Positions 7,412-14,057 of a stretch of DNA of 64,000 nt are shown here, in pieces. The notes under the pieces were generated by a model. The model worked only from the letters and a program-made list of their open reading frames with translations. It did not search any database and had not been told where the DNA came from. The position numbers and the translations under genes are program-made. The stretch is from NCBI GenBank assembly GCA_035997045.1, contig DASYIY010000071.1, positions 10,827 to 74,826 of the forward strand, in the 5' to 3' direction. This stretch comes from VRUE01 sp035997045. GTDB taxonomy: Bacteria; Actinomycetota; Thermoleophilia; Solirubrobacterales; 70-9. Position 1 is the first letter of the stretch; every line of letters starts with the position of its first letter.

Positions 7412-8827
7412 ATGCAGCCGAGCAGGCGGACAAAGATCATCGCCACGGTGGGGCCGGCGAGCTGGGGCGCCGACGTCCTGCCGCGCTTGATCGAGGCCGG
7501 CGCCGACGTCCTCCGGCTCAACTTCTCCCACGCTGACCGCGACCGTCACGCACGCACGGTTGAGGCGATCCGGGCCGCCGCCGAGCAGGCCGGGCGCGAG
7601 GTCGCGGTGCTCGGCGACCTGCCGGGCCCGAAGCTGCGGATCGGCGAGCTGCGCGACGACGTCGCCGAGCTGGAGACCGGGATGCACGTGAAATTGACCC
7701 CGCAGAAGGTCGAGGGCGACCGCGAGACGATCCCGGTCACCTGGCAGGGAGTCACCTCACTGCGCGAGGACGAACCCGTCTACCTCGCCGATGGCTCGAT
7801 TCGCCTGCGCGTGCGTGGGCCGGAAGACGGGGGCATCGACTGCGAGGTCGAGGTCGGTGGCACGCTCTCCTCGCACAAGGGGATGAACGTGCCCGGCATT
7901 GTCACCCCGGCCGCGACCGCCGGCGACCTCGGCTGGGTCGAGTTCGCGGTCGAACAGGGCATCGACCTGCTCGCTGTTTCGTTTGTCTCAACGGCCGCTG
8001 ACCTCGAGCCGGTGAGCGAGCGGCTGCGCGCGCTCGGTTCCGACATCCCGCTGATCGCCAAGATCGAGAAGCAGACGGCGGCCGAGAACGCCGAGGAGAT
8101 CGTTGCCGCTGCGACCGGCGGGATCATGGTCGCCCGCGGCGATCTCGGGATCGAGGTGCCGCTCGCCCAGGTGCCGGTTCTGCAGAAGCGCCTGATCCGC
8201 GCCGCCGGCAAGCGCTCCAAGCCGGTGATCACGGCGACCCAGATGCTGGCCTCGATGGTGATCGCACGCCGCCCGACGCGAGCCGAGGTGACCGACGTTG
8301 CCAACGCGATCTACGACGGCACCGACGCGGTAATGCTCTCCGAGGAGACCGCCGTAGGCCAGCACCCGATCGAGTCGGTGCGGGTGATGGACCAGATCGC
8401 CCGTGCCACCGAGCCCGACCTCCCCTACGGCGAGTGGCTCTTCGGCCGCACCGACCAGGCGACCCAGGACGTCGCCGACTCGGTCGCCCAAGGCGCCGTC
8501 GGTGCGGTCTATCGCCTCGGCCTCTCGGCCCTGGTCGTGCCGACGACCAGCGGCCGCACCGCGCGATTGGTCTCCGCCCACCGCCCCAACGTGCCGGTGC
8601 TGGCGATCTCACCGCGGATCGACACCGTGCGTCGCCTCAACCTGCTCTTCGGTGTCAAGGCGGTGCTGCACGAGCAGGAGACCGACATTCGCACCCTGCT
8701 CCACGATTGCGCCGGGCTCGCCGGCGAACAGGGCATCGCCGCCTCCGGCGACCTGATCGCGATTACCGCGGGCCTGCCCGAGCAGGAGCTGGGCACGAAT
8801 TTGTTCGAGGTCCATAGGGTTCCCTGA
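7412..8827 (+). CDS. pyk: Pyruvate kinase
   Basis: 471 residues from ATG 7412 (MQPSRRTKIIATVGPAS, the normal start). It converts phosphoenolpyruvate and ADP to pyruvate and ATP. Family features are LNFSHAD, GDLPGPKLRIGEL, the catalytic-lysine segment IAKIEKQTA, GIMVARGDLGIE, ITATQMLASM and DAVMLSEETAVGQ. A complete C-terminal domain follows. Divergent from the P450 with a 75-bp gap. The next gene follows after 28 bp with a strong ribosome site, so co-transcription is possible though functionally unlinked. Confidence 0.95.
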   Translation: MQPSRRTKIIATVGPASWGADVLPRLIEAGADVLRLNFSHADRDRHARTVEAIRAAAEQAGREVAVLGDLPGPKLRIGELRDDVAELETGMHVKLTPQKVEGDRETIPVTWQGVTSLREDEPVYLADGSIRLRVRGPEDGGIDCEVEVGGTLSSHKGMNVPGIVTPAATAGDLGWVEFAVEQGIDLLAVSFVSTAADLEPVSERLRALGSDIPLIAKIEKQTAAENAEEIVAAATGGIMVARGDLGIEVPLAQVPVLQKRLIRAAGKRSKPVITATQMLASMVIARRPTRAEVTDVANAIYDGTDAVMLSEETAVGQHPIESVRVMDQIARATEPDLPYGEWLFGRTDQATQDVADSVAQGAVGAVYRLGLSALVVPTTSGRTARLVSAHRPNVPVLAISPRIDTVRRLNLLFGVKAVLHEQETDIRTLLHDCAGLAGEQGIAASGDLIAITAGLPEQELGTNLFEVHRVP

Positions 8828-8855
8828 GGTATTCGAGAACGACGAGGAGGCGCGG

Positions 8856-9647
8856 GTGAGCGAGGGAGACGTAGTGGTTCGTGTGGAGCGCGACGAGGGT
8901 GGGCTCGCAGTGATGACCCTCGACAGCCCGCCGCTCAATCTCTTCGACAGGAGCATGTTCGACGGCCTGCTGGCTGCGGTCGACGACGTTGAGGGCGACC
9001 CACCGCGGGCGCTGCTAGTCCGTGCCGAGGGTCGCGCCGTCTCCGGTGGCGTCAACGTCGCCGAGTTCGACGGCCTTACCCCCGAGCGGGCGAGTGAGCT
9101 CTGGGACGAGCTGATCGGCGTCGTCGAGCGGGTCGAAGCGCTGCCGTTGCCGGTCGTCTTCGCCGCCCACGCGCTCACCCTGACCGCAGCCTTCGAGCTG
9201 GCGCTGGGCTGCGACCTGATTCTCGCCGCCCGCTCGGCCAAGTTCGGCCTGGTCGAGAAAGTGGTCGGCCTGACGCCGTCGATGGGCGGCACGCAGCGGC
9301 TCGCGGAGCGGGCCGGCAGCGGCCGCGCCCGTGAGTTCGTGATGACCGGCGAGCTGTACGGCGCGGAGGAGATGGAGCGCTGGAACGTCGTCAACCGTGT
9401 CTTCGACGACGAGGGCTTCGACGAGCGAGCGCGCGCCTTTGCCTCTGAGCTGGCCGCCGGTCCGACCAAGGCCCACGCGATGACGAAGCTGGTCTTGCGC
9501 CGCTTTCGCGAGGGCGGGATTCCGGCGGCCGATGAGGCGATCCGCACCGAGGCCGGCGAGCTGTTCGCCACCGAGGATCTGCAGCGGGCGGTCAAGACCT
9601 TCCTCGAGCATGGCGGGCCAGGCCACGCCAGCTTCGAGGGTCGCTGA
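8856..9647 (+). CDS. Enoyl-CoA hydratase/isomerase family protein
   Basis: 263 residues. The GTG start follows an excellent GAGGAGG ribosome site. Crotonase-fold signals are SGGVNVAEFDG (oxyanion-hole strand), ALGCDLILAARSAKFGLVEKVVGLTPSMGG and the usual C-terminal helix with KAHAMTKLVLRRF. In classical hydratases two Glu residues lie near GLPE and GGTQRL. Here the first region reads VGLTPS with the conserved Glu slightly earlier (LVEKV), so the exact reaction (hydratase, isomerase or other CoA chemistry) is uncertain. Followed 20 bp later by a thioesterase-like gene, so a shared acyl-CoA role is plausible. Confidence 0.85.
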   Translation: MSEGDVVVRVERDEGGLAVMTLDSPPLNLFDRSMFDGLLAAVDDVEGDPPRALLVRAEGRAVSGGVNVAEFDGLTPERASELWDELIGVVERVEALPLPVVFAAHALTLTAAFELALGCDLILAARSAKFGLVEKVVGLTPSMGGTQRLAERAGSGRAREFVMTGELYGAEEMERWNVVNRVFDDEGFDERARAFASELAAGPTKAHAMTKLVLRRFREGGIPAADEAIRTEAGELFATEDLQRAVKTFLEHGGPGHASFEGR

Positions 9648-9667
9648 ACGGGGTAGGGTTCGCGCCG

Positions 9668-10138
9668 ATGACGGACTTCGACGCGATCGCCAAAGGGATG
9701 ACTCTCGCCGTGCCTTTTGCCGGGCATTTGGGACTTGAGATCACCCACGTCGCCGAGGGCGAGGCGCTCGTCGTGCTCCCCGAGGGCCACGAGCTGACCA
9801 ACCACGTCGGTTCCCAGCACGCCGGCGCCCTCTTCACCGTGGCCGAGACGGCATCCGGGGCCGCCTTCGTCGGCGCCTTCGCCGAGCGCATGGGCGACGT
9901 CACCCCGCTCGCCCGCAACGCCGAGATCTCCTACGAAAAGATCGCCAAGGGCCCGATCGAGGCAAGCGCCAAGCTGGGCGTCGATCCAGCCGCGGCCCTG
10001 GCCACCCTCGACGCCGAGGGCAAGGTCGTCTTCCCCTGCGAGGTAGAGCTGAACGACGCCGACGGCCAGCGCGTAGCGACGGCCGTAGTCCAGTGGCACG
10101 TGCGGCTGAACAAGCCCACCGAGCCCGAAGCCGCCTAA
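9668..10138 (+). CDS. Hotdog-fold thioesterase (PaaI / DUF4442-like)
   Basis: 156 residues, close to one hotdog domain. The central helix segment NHVGSQHAGALFTVAETASG matches the N-x-x-G-x-x-H-A-G active-site pattern of PaaI/YiiD-type acyl-CoA thioesterases. It follows the enoyl-CoA hydratase by 20 bp. Substrate unknown. Confidence 0.75.
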   Translation: MTDFDAIAKGMTLAVPFAGHLGLEITHVAEGEALVVLPEGHELTNHVGSQHAGALFTVAETASGAAFVGAFAERMGDVTPLARNAEISYEKIAKGPIEASAKLGVDPAAALATLDAEGKVVFPCEVELNDADGQRVATAVVQWHVRLNKPTEPEAA

Positions 10139-10192
10139 CCAGGCCCCCAAGTCCCTAGAATCGCCGTCCGGGCATTCCAAGCCCACAATCCC

Positions 10193-10266
10193 GCGCCAGT
10201 AGCTCAGTTGGATAGAGCGTCGGTCTACGAAACCGAAGGTCACAGGTTCGAATCCTGTCTGGCGCG
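10193..10266 (+). tRNA. tRNA-Arg (anticodon ACG)
   Basis: 74 nt. The acceptor GCGCCAG pairs with CTGGCGC, with discriminator G. The D-arm is GCTC..GAGC, the anticodon arm TCGGT-CTACGAA-ACCGA with ACG, and the T-arm ACAGG-TTCGAAT-CCTGT. CCA is not encoded. Confidence 0.96.
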
Positions 10267-10310
10267 TTCGCGCAGGGGTCGCAGCGCCCGGGCCTTGCAA
10301 GGATTCGCGC

Positions 10311-10436
10311 GTGGTCGAGGGTTCCGCAGAGCAGAACGTCAACTTGGTCGCTGAGCTGCATCGGCGGCAGGGCGAGATGTATGCGGGTGGCTCTGGGCTG
10401 CGGGCGAGCCGCGTTAGCTCCCTCCGCCGCGTTTGA
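10311..10436 (+). pseudogene. Truncated SnoaL/NTF2-like fragment
   Basis: A 41-codon frame from GTG 10311. The first 25 residues (EQNVNLVAELHRRQGEMYAG) resemble the first helix of actinobacterial nuclear-transport-factor-2-like proteins. The remaining residues (GSGLRASRVSSLRRV) do not continue the fold and a stop follows. I interpret it as a gene remnant between tRNA-Arg and the convergent P450. The family call rests on recognising one helix, so it is tentative. Confidence 0.4.
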
Positions 10437-10444
10437 ACTCGCCG

Positions 10445-11806
10445 CTAGGCGGCCACGGGCGCTTTTCGGCGCTTAGCCAGGATGGCTTGTGCCCCATGCG
10501 AGGGCCTGACCGTGATGTTGCGGCGGCGGGCAACCTCGGGGCCAGTGGCTTTGGGCATGAGCTCGAAGCTGGCGAGGGCGCTGCGGAGGACGATCTTCAT
10601 CTCCAGCATCGCGAAGCTGGCGCCCAGACAACGGCGGCGGCCGCCGCCGAAGGGGATCCAGGTGTAGGTGCCCGGTTGCTCGTCGAGGAAGCGCTCCGGG
10701 CGGAAGGTGTCGGGATCCGGATAGATCTCGGGGTCGTGGTGGATCAGGTAGCTGTTGAGGACGAGGCTGCAGCCCACCGGATAGGTCCAGCCGCCGATCT
10801 CGATCGGCTTGGCGACCAGGCGGGGGGCGACGTTGGGCAGCACTGGCCGGATCCGCAGCGTCTCCTGGATCGTCGCCGTCAGGTAGGCGTCCTCGCCGGC
10901 GTCGATCTCCTCGACCAGCCGGTCCAGCACCCGCGGGTCGTGGCCGAGGCGCTCGAAGGCCCAGGCTAGGGTCGAGGCCGTCGTCTCGTGGCCGGCGATC
11001 AGCAGCGTCATCAGCTCGTCGCGGATCTCCTGCTCGCCCATCGGCGAACCGTCGTCGTGGCGCGCCTCGACCAGCATCGCCAGCACGTCGTCGCGCTCGG
11101 CGCTTTCTGTACGGCGCTCGACGATCAGCTCGAAGAGCAGCTCGTCGACCTCTTCCTGCATGCGGACGAAGTGGGCGAAGGGGCCGACTCGTTCGGCGAT
11201 CCGCGCCGCAACGCTGTCCTTCGGCGGCGGCATCAGGCTGACCGGCTTGTCGCCGAACTCGAGCATCGCCTGCAGCCGCTCGCGAAGGGTCTCGAAGCGC
11301 GCCCCGGGATCGAGCCCGAAGACGGCGCGGAGGATGATCCTCAGCGTCAGGTCCTGCATGCGCGGGTGCAGTTCGACCGGCACGTCTCGCGGCAGCTGCG
11401 CCAGCTCCTCGCTCGTCACTTCTTCCATCAGGCCGGTCAGGCGCTCCATGCGCTCGCCGTGGAAGGCCGGCAGCAGCAGCTTGCGCTGTCCCATGTGCGC
11501 CGATTCGTCGAGCAGCAGCACCGAGTTGCCGCCGACTATCGGCTCGAGGACGCGCGCTCCCTGGCCCGGGCGCAGGACGTCGGGCGGGGCGGTGAAGACT
11601 TCCTTCACCTCCGCCGGGTCGGTCAGCATCACGAAGGACGGCGAGAGCGGCAGCTTGATCGTGAAGCGCTTGCCGTAGCGCTCGCGGCACTGCCGCAGGA
11701 AGGCGAAGGGGCGCGTCCAGAAGCCGATGCTCTGGATCGCGGAGGGGTAAGGGGGACCGGGCGGTAGGCCAGTTGGTCTCATCTTCTCGACCGTCGAGTA
11801 TTCCAC
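10445..11806 (-). CDS. Cytochrome P450 (second, divergent copy)
   Basis: 453 residues. I-helix AGHETT at 271-276, ExxR as Glu315-Arg318 (ETLRIR), PERF, and haem loop FGGGRRRCLG with Cys393 as haem ligand. It shares the general architecture of the P450 at 5909-7336 (same GHETT and FGGG loops) but differs throughout, so the two are not recent duplicates. No redox partner is adjacent. Upstream, on the opposite strand, begins the mini-gene with the extended Shine-Dalgarno, so the short gap holds divergent promoters. Confidence 0.9.
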   Translation of the reverse strand: MEYSTVEKMRPTGLPPGPPYPSAIQSIGFWTRPFAFLRQCRERYGKRFTIKLPLSPSFVMLTDPAEVKEVFTAPPDVLRPGQGARVLEPIVGGNSVLLLDESAHMGQRKLLLPAFHGERMERLTGLMEEVTSEELAQLPRDVPVELHPRMQDLTLRIILRAVFGLDPGARFETLRERLQAMLEFGDKPVSLMPPPKDSVAARIAERVGPFAHFVRMQEEVDELLFELIVERRTESAERDDVLAMLVEARHDDGSPMGEQEIRDELMTLLIAGHETTASTLAWAFERLGHDPRVLDRLVEEIDAGEDAYLTATIQETLRIRPVLPNVAPRLVAKPIEIGGWTYPVGCSLVLNSYLIHHDPEIYPDPDTFRPERFLDEQPGTYTWIPFGGGRRRCLGASFAMLEMKIVLRSALASFELMPKATGPEVARRRNITVRPSHGAQAILAKRRKAPVAA

Positions 11807-11828
11807 GACTGAGAGATTTGCTTCAATC

Positions 11829-11854
11829 GGATCACCAGAGAAAGGAGGTGGTCC
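11829..11854 (+). promoter_or_regulatory. Hairpin containing a 16-nt hyper-extended Shine-Dalgarno
   Basis: AGAAAGGAGGTGGTCC (11839-11854) matches the complement of the universal 16S rRNA 3' tail at 15 of 16 bases; the mismatch keeps a G-U pair. Just upstream GGATCACC (11829-11836) equals the start of that tail and can pair with GGTGGTCC (11847-11854). The ribosome site can therefore fold into an 8-bp stem with a 10-base loop. Confidence 0.6.
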
Positions 11855-11858
11855 TATT

Positions 11859-11903
11859 TTGAGTCACATGCTTCAGGGGACACTGGAGGTGCAGGGCCGC
11901 TAG
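11859..11903 (+). CDS. 14-residue leader peptide / mini-gene
   Basis: A TTG start sits 10 bases after AGGAGG. The product would be MSHMLQGTLEVQGR, then TAG. No function is recognised. It is followed after about 110 bases by a perfect 12-bp hairpin and then by a glutaredoxin/GST-like gene. The layout is that of a leader peptide with an attenuator or of a stand-alone small mRNA. The peptide has no run of a single amino acid typical of amino-acid attenuators. Confidence 0.4.
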   Translation: MSHMLQGTLEVQGR

Positions 11904-12095
11904 GCGCCGCACTGTTTCGGCCGCCCGGCGGAATCCAACCCGGGCACCGGCGAGCAAAGGGAGACCGGGCGTTGTCCCACCCGGCCGTGGTTCCCGCGTT
12001 CGTTCCCAAGCACCTGGCAAGGGCCGCCTCCGGGCGGCCCTTGCTCTTTGATCGCGCCTTGCAATGCAAGTGCTCCGCAGGCTAGGGTGGGCGCA
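11904..12095 (+). other. GC-rich leader/intergenic stretch
   Basis: No further convincing gene is seen. It contains several complementary GC-rich segments and the strong hairpin at 12017-12044, consistent with a structured 5' leader or small RNA of about 200 nt. Confidence 0.4.
12017..12049 (+). terminator. Perfect 12-bp hairpin, terminator-like
   Basis: GCAAGGGCCGCC, loop TCCG, GGCGGCCCTTGC, followed by a short T-rich TCTTT. It ends about 47 bp before the ATG of the GST-like gene, so it could terminate the mini-gene transcript or attenuate the gene behind it. Confidence 0.65.
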
Positions 12096-12383
12096 ATGGC
12101 GGTCAAGCTTCATCGCTGCTCGGCAATGTGGGTCAAGATCGACGCCCACCCCTGCTGGCGTGTGCAGAAGGCACTCGATGAGCAGGGGGTCGAGTACGAG
12201 GTCGTCAAGGGGCCGCTGCGCCCCGGCAAGCGCGAAGAGCTCGACCAGCTCTCGGGCCAGCGCAAGTACCCGGTGATCGAGTTCGAGGACGGCCGCTCCT
12301 ACCGCGCCGAGTCCGCCGAGATGGCGGAGAAGATCCGCGCCGGAGAGCTTTTCGACGGGCCCGCGGCCGGCCCAGCCGCGTAG
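12096..12383 (+). CDS. Glutaredoxin / GST N-terminal-domain-like small protein
   Basis: 95 residues, a single thioredoxin-fold domain. KLHRCSAMWVKIDAHPCWRV at the N-terminus, then YEVVKGPLRP and the conserved cis-Pro segment QRKYPVIEFEDG, then RAESAEMAEKI. This matches the N-terminal glutathione-S-transferase/glutaredoxin fold without a GST helical domain. Two Cys (in HRCS and HPCW) are present, but there is no CPYC pair, so redox activity is uncertain. Stop overlaps the next start by one base (TAGTG). Confidence 0.7.
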   Translation: MAVKLHRCSAMWVKIDAHPCWRVQKALDEQGVEYEVVKGPLRPGKREELDQLSGQRKYPVIEFEDGRSYRAESAEMAEKIRAGELFDGPAAGPAA

Positions 12384-13027
12384 TGGCCAAGCTCAGGTTC
12401 CAGATCTCGGTCTCGCTCGACGGCTTCATCGCCGGACCGGACCCGAGTGAGGAGGACCCGCTCGGCAAGGGCGGGATGCAGCTGCACGAGTGGGCCTTCA
12501 AGCTCGCCGCCTGGCGCGAGCCGCACGGCCGCGAGGGCGGCGAGGTCAACGCCAGCACCGCGATCATGGAGGAAGCGCTCAGCAACGTCGGCGCGACCGT
12601 GATGGGCCGCAAGATGTTCGGCGGCGATCCGGGGCCCTGGGGCGAGGATCCGTGGGATGGCTGGTGGGGTGACGACCCGCCCTTCCACACCCCCGTCTTC
12701 GTCCTCACCCACCACGAGCGCGAGCCGCTGGAGAAGCAGGGCGGCACGAACTTCACCTTCGTCACCGACGGCATCGAGTCGGCGCTGGAGCAGGCCAAGC
12801 AGGCGGCCGGCGGCAAGGACGTCTCGCTCGGCGGCGGCGCCGACGTCGCCCAGCAGTACCTGGCGGCTGGCCTTATCGACGTGCTCGAACTCAACGTCGT
12901 GCCGGTCCTGCTCGGCAGCGGCACGCGGCTCTTCGACAACCTCGGCGGTGCCGACCTCGGCTTCGAGCAGGTGCGGGCGATCGAAGCCCCCGGCGTCACC
13001 CACCTCAAGTACAGCCTCTCCGCCTAG
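12383..13027 (+). CDS. Dihydrofolate-reductase-like protein (RibD C-terminal family)
   Basis: 214 residues, GTG start overlapping the upstream stop. The N-terminal strand QISVSLDGFIAGPDPSEEDP and the later GGKDVSLGGGADVAQQYLAAGLIDVLELNVVPVLLG are the standard hallmarks of RibD_C-type NADPH reductases in actinobacteria. The physiological substrate is unknown for most members. It ends four bases inside the convergent phosphoesterase gene. Confidence 0.85.
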   Translation: MAKLRFQISVSLDGFIAGPDPSEEDPLGKGGMQLHEWAFKLAAWREPHGREGGEVNASTAIMEEALSNVGATVMGRKMFGGDPGPWGEDPWDGWWGDDPPFHTPVFVLTHHEREPLEKQGGTNFTFVTDGIESALEQAKQAAGGKDVSLGGGADVAQQYLAAGLIDVLELNVVPVLLGSGTRLFDNLGGADLGFEQVRAIEAPGVTHLKYSLSA

Positions 13028-13620
13028 ACCTCGATCCAGGTGCCTTTCGGGCCGAGGTTGCGGACCGGCGTCTCGCCGATTCGGCTCTCGCATCCCCACG
13101 ACTCGTGGATGTGGCCGCAGACCGCCAGGCGGGGACGCTTCTCTTCGATCGCCCTCAGCAGGGCGGGGCTGCCGAAGTTCATCCCGGAGCCGTTGCTGTC
13201 GCAGTGATCGCGCGGAGGGGAGTGGAGGACGAGGATCGCGTTTTCGGGACAGGGCGCCAGCATCGCTGCCGCCCTCTCGTCGTCGAGGTCGAAGCTCCAC
13301 TCCCAGGGGGTGGCGGGGACGCCGGCGCCGAGCCCGTAGAAATCGGCCCCCTCGATCCTCGTGCCGCTGCCGTGCAGGACCGTGGCGGCGTTCCAGCCCG
13401 TCGCGTCCTCGCGCAGCGCGTCCTCGGTCTCGTTGTTGCCCGGGACCAGCACGGTCGGCGTCTTTATCGCCGCCAGGGCGTCGATGGTTTCCGCCAGTCC
13501 CTCGTGTACCGAGGCGAAGTCGCCGGCCCCGATCACCACGTCGGCCTCGGCCGACATCGCGACCAGCTCGGCCGCCTGGCCGAGGTCCCGGTGCAGGTCG
13601 CTGAAGGCGAGCAGCTTCAC
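13024..13620 (-). CDS. Calcineurin-like metallophosphoesterase
   Basis: 198 residues. Metal-binding motifs in order: SDLH (Asp8, His10), GAGDF, GNNE, HSPP and CGHIHES, all spaced as in the YfcE/MJ0936-type phosphodiesterase family. A dinuclear metal phosphodiesterase or phosphatase is expected; the substrate is not evident. Stop codons of this gene and the convergent reductase overlap by four bases. Confidence 0.88.
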   Translation of the reverse strand: MKLLAFSDLHRDLGQAAELVAMSAEADVVIGAGDFASVHEGLAETIDALAAIKTPTVLVPGNNETEDALREDATGWNAATVLHGSGTRIEGADFYGLGAGVPATPWEWSFDLDDERAAAMLAPCPENAILVLHSPPRDHCDSNGSGMNFGSPALLRAIEEKRPRLAVCGHIHESWGCESRIGETPVRNLGPKGTWIEV

Positions 13621-13745
13621 GAGCCGAAATCTAGCTGGCGCCGCTCGGGGTCGCCCGCGCCTGTAACATCGACCGCAGACGAAAAGTTTCGAACCTGTGA
13701 CATTCAGCGCGCAACGGTTGCGGCCGGCCGAGGCACGATGGAGGC

Positions 13746-14057
13746 ATGGAGGCGATGAGAGTGAACTGGACAGATGATCGTCTGGACGCGTTGAGCGACC
13801 GGATGGATGAACGCTTCAACCATGTCGACCAACGCTTCGAGCAAGTCGACCAACGCTTCGAGCAGGTTGACCGACGTTTCGAGCAAGTCGACCAACGCTT
13901 TGACCGTGTCGAAGCCAACATGCGTGAGCTGCGCGGTGAAATGAACGGACGCTTCGATCGGCTCGATGCACGCTTCGATGCCATGCAGCGGACCCTTTTT
14001 CTGGCAGCGGCGGGCGTTGTTGCTTCTTTGATCGGTCTGATCGCGACGCAGCTCTAG
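13746..14057 (+). CDS. Coiled-coil protein with C-terminal membrane anchor
   Basis: 103 residues. Residues about 10-80 are a charged coiled coil built largely from the seven-residue unit RFEQVDQ, repeated in register (one unit is 21 bp of DNA). Residues about 83-101 (TLFLAAAGVVASLIGLIATQ) form one membrane helix, giving a tail-anchored topology. The repeated heptads suggest oligomerisation. Its last four bases overlap the convergent VPS62-like gene. No specific function is recognised. Confidence 0.75.
   Translation: MEAMRVNWTDDRLDALSDRMDERFNHVDQRFEQVDQRFEQVDRRFEQVDQRFDRVEANMRELRGEMNGRFDRLDARFDAMQRTLFLAAAGVVASLIGLIATQL
13812..13916 (+). repeat. Five 21-bp coding repeats
   Basis: Five imperfect units beginning CGCTT or CGTTT and ending GTCGACCAA-like, each encoding one heptad of the coiled coil. 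Units differ by a few bases, and such arrays can change copy number by slippage. Confidence 0.8.

Noticed and set aside
11829..11854. Fragment of a 16S rRNA gene
   Set aside because: Only the 8-base GGATCACC and the complement of the tail are present; the rest of 16S is absent and the order is that of a ribosome-binding site.
13812..13916. Tandem repeats as a CRISPR array
   Set aside because: Units are contiguous, 21 bp and coding in one frame with no unique spacers.
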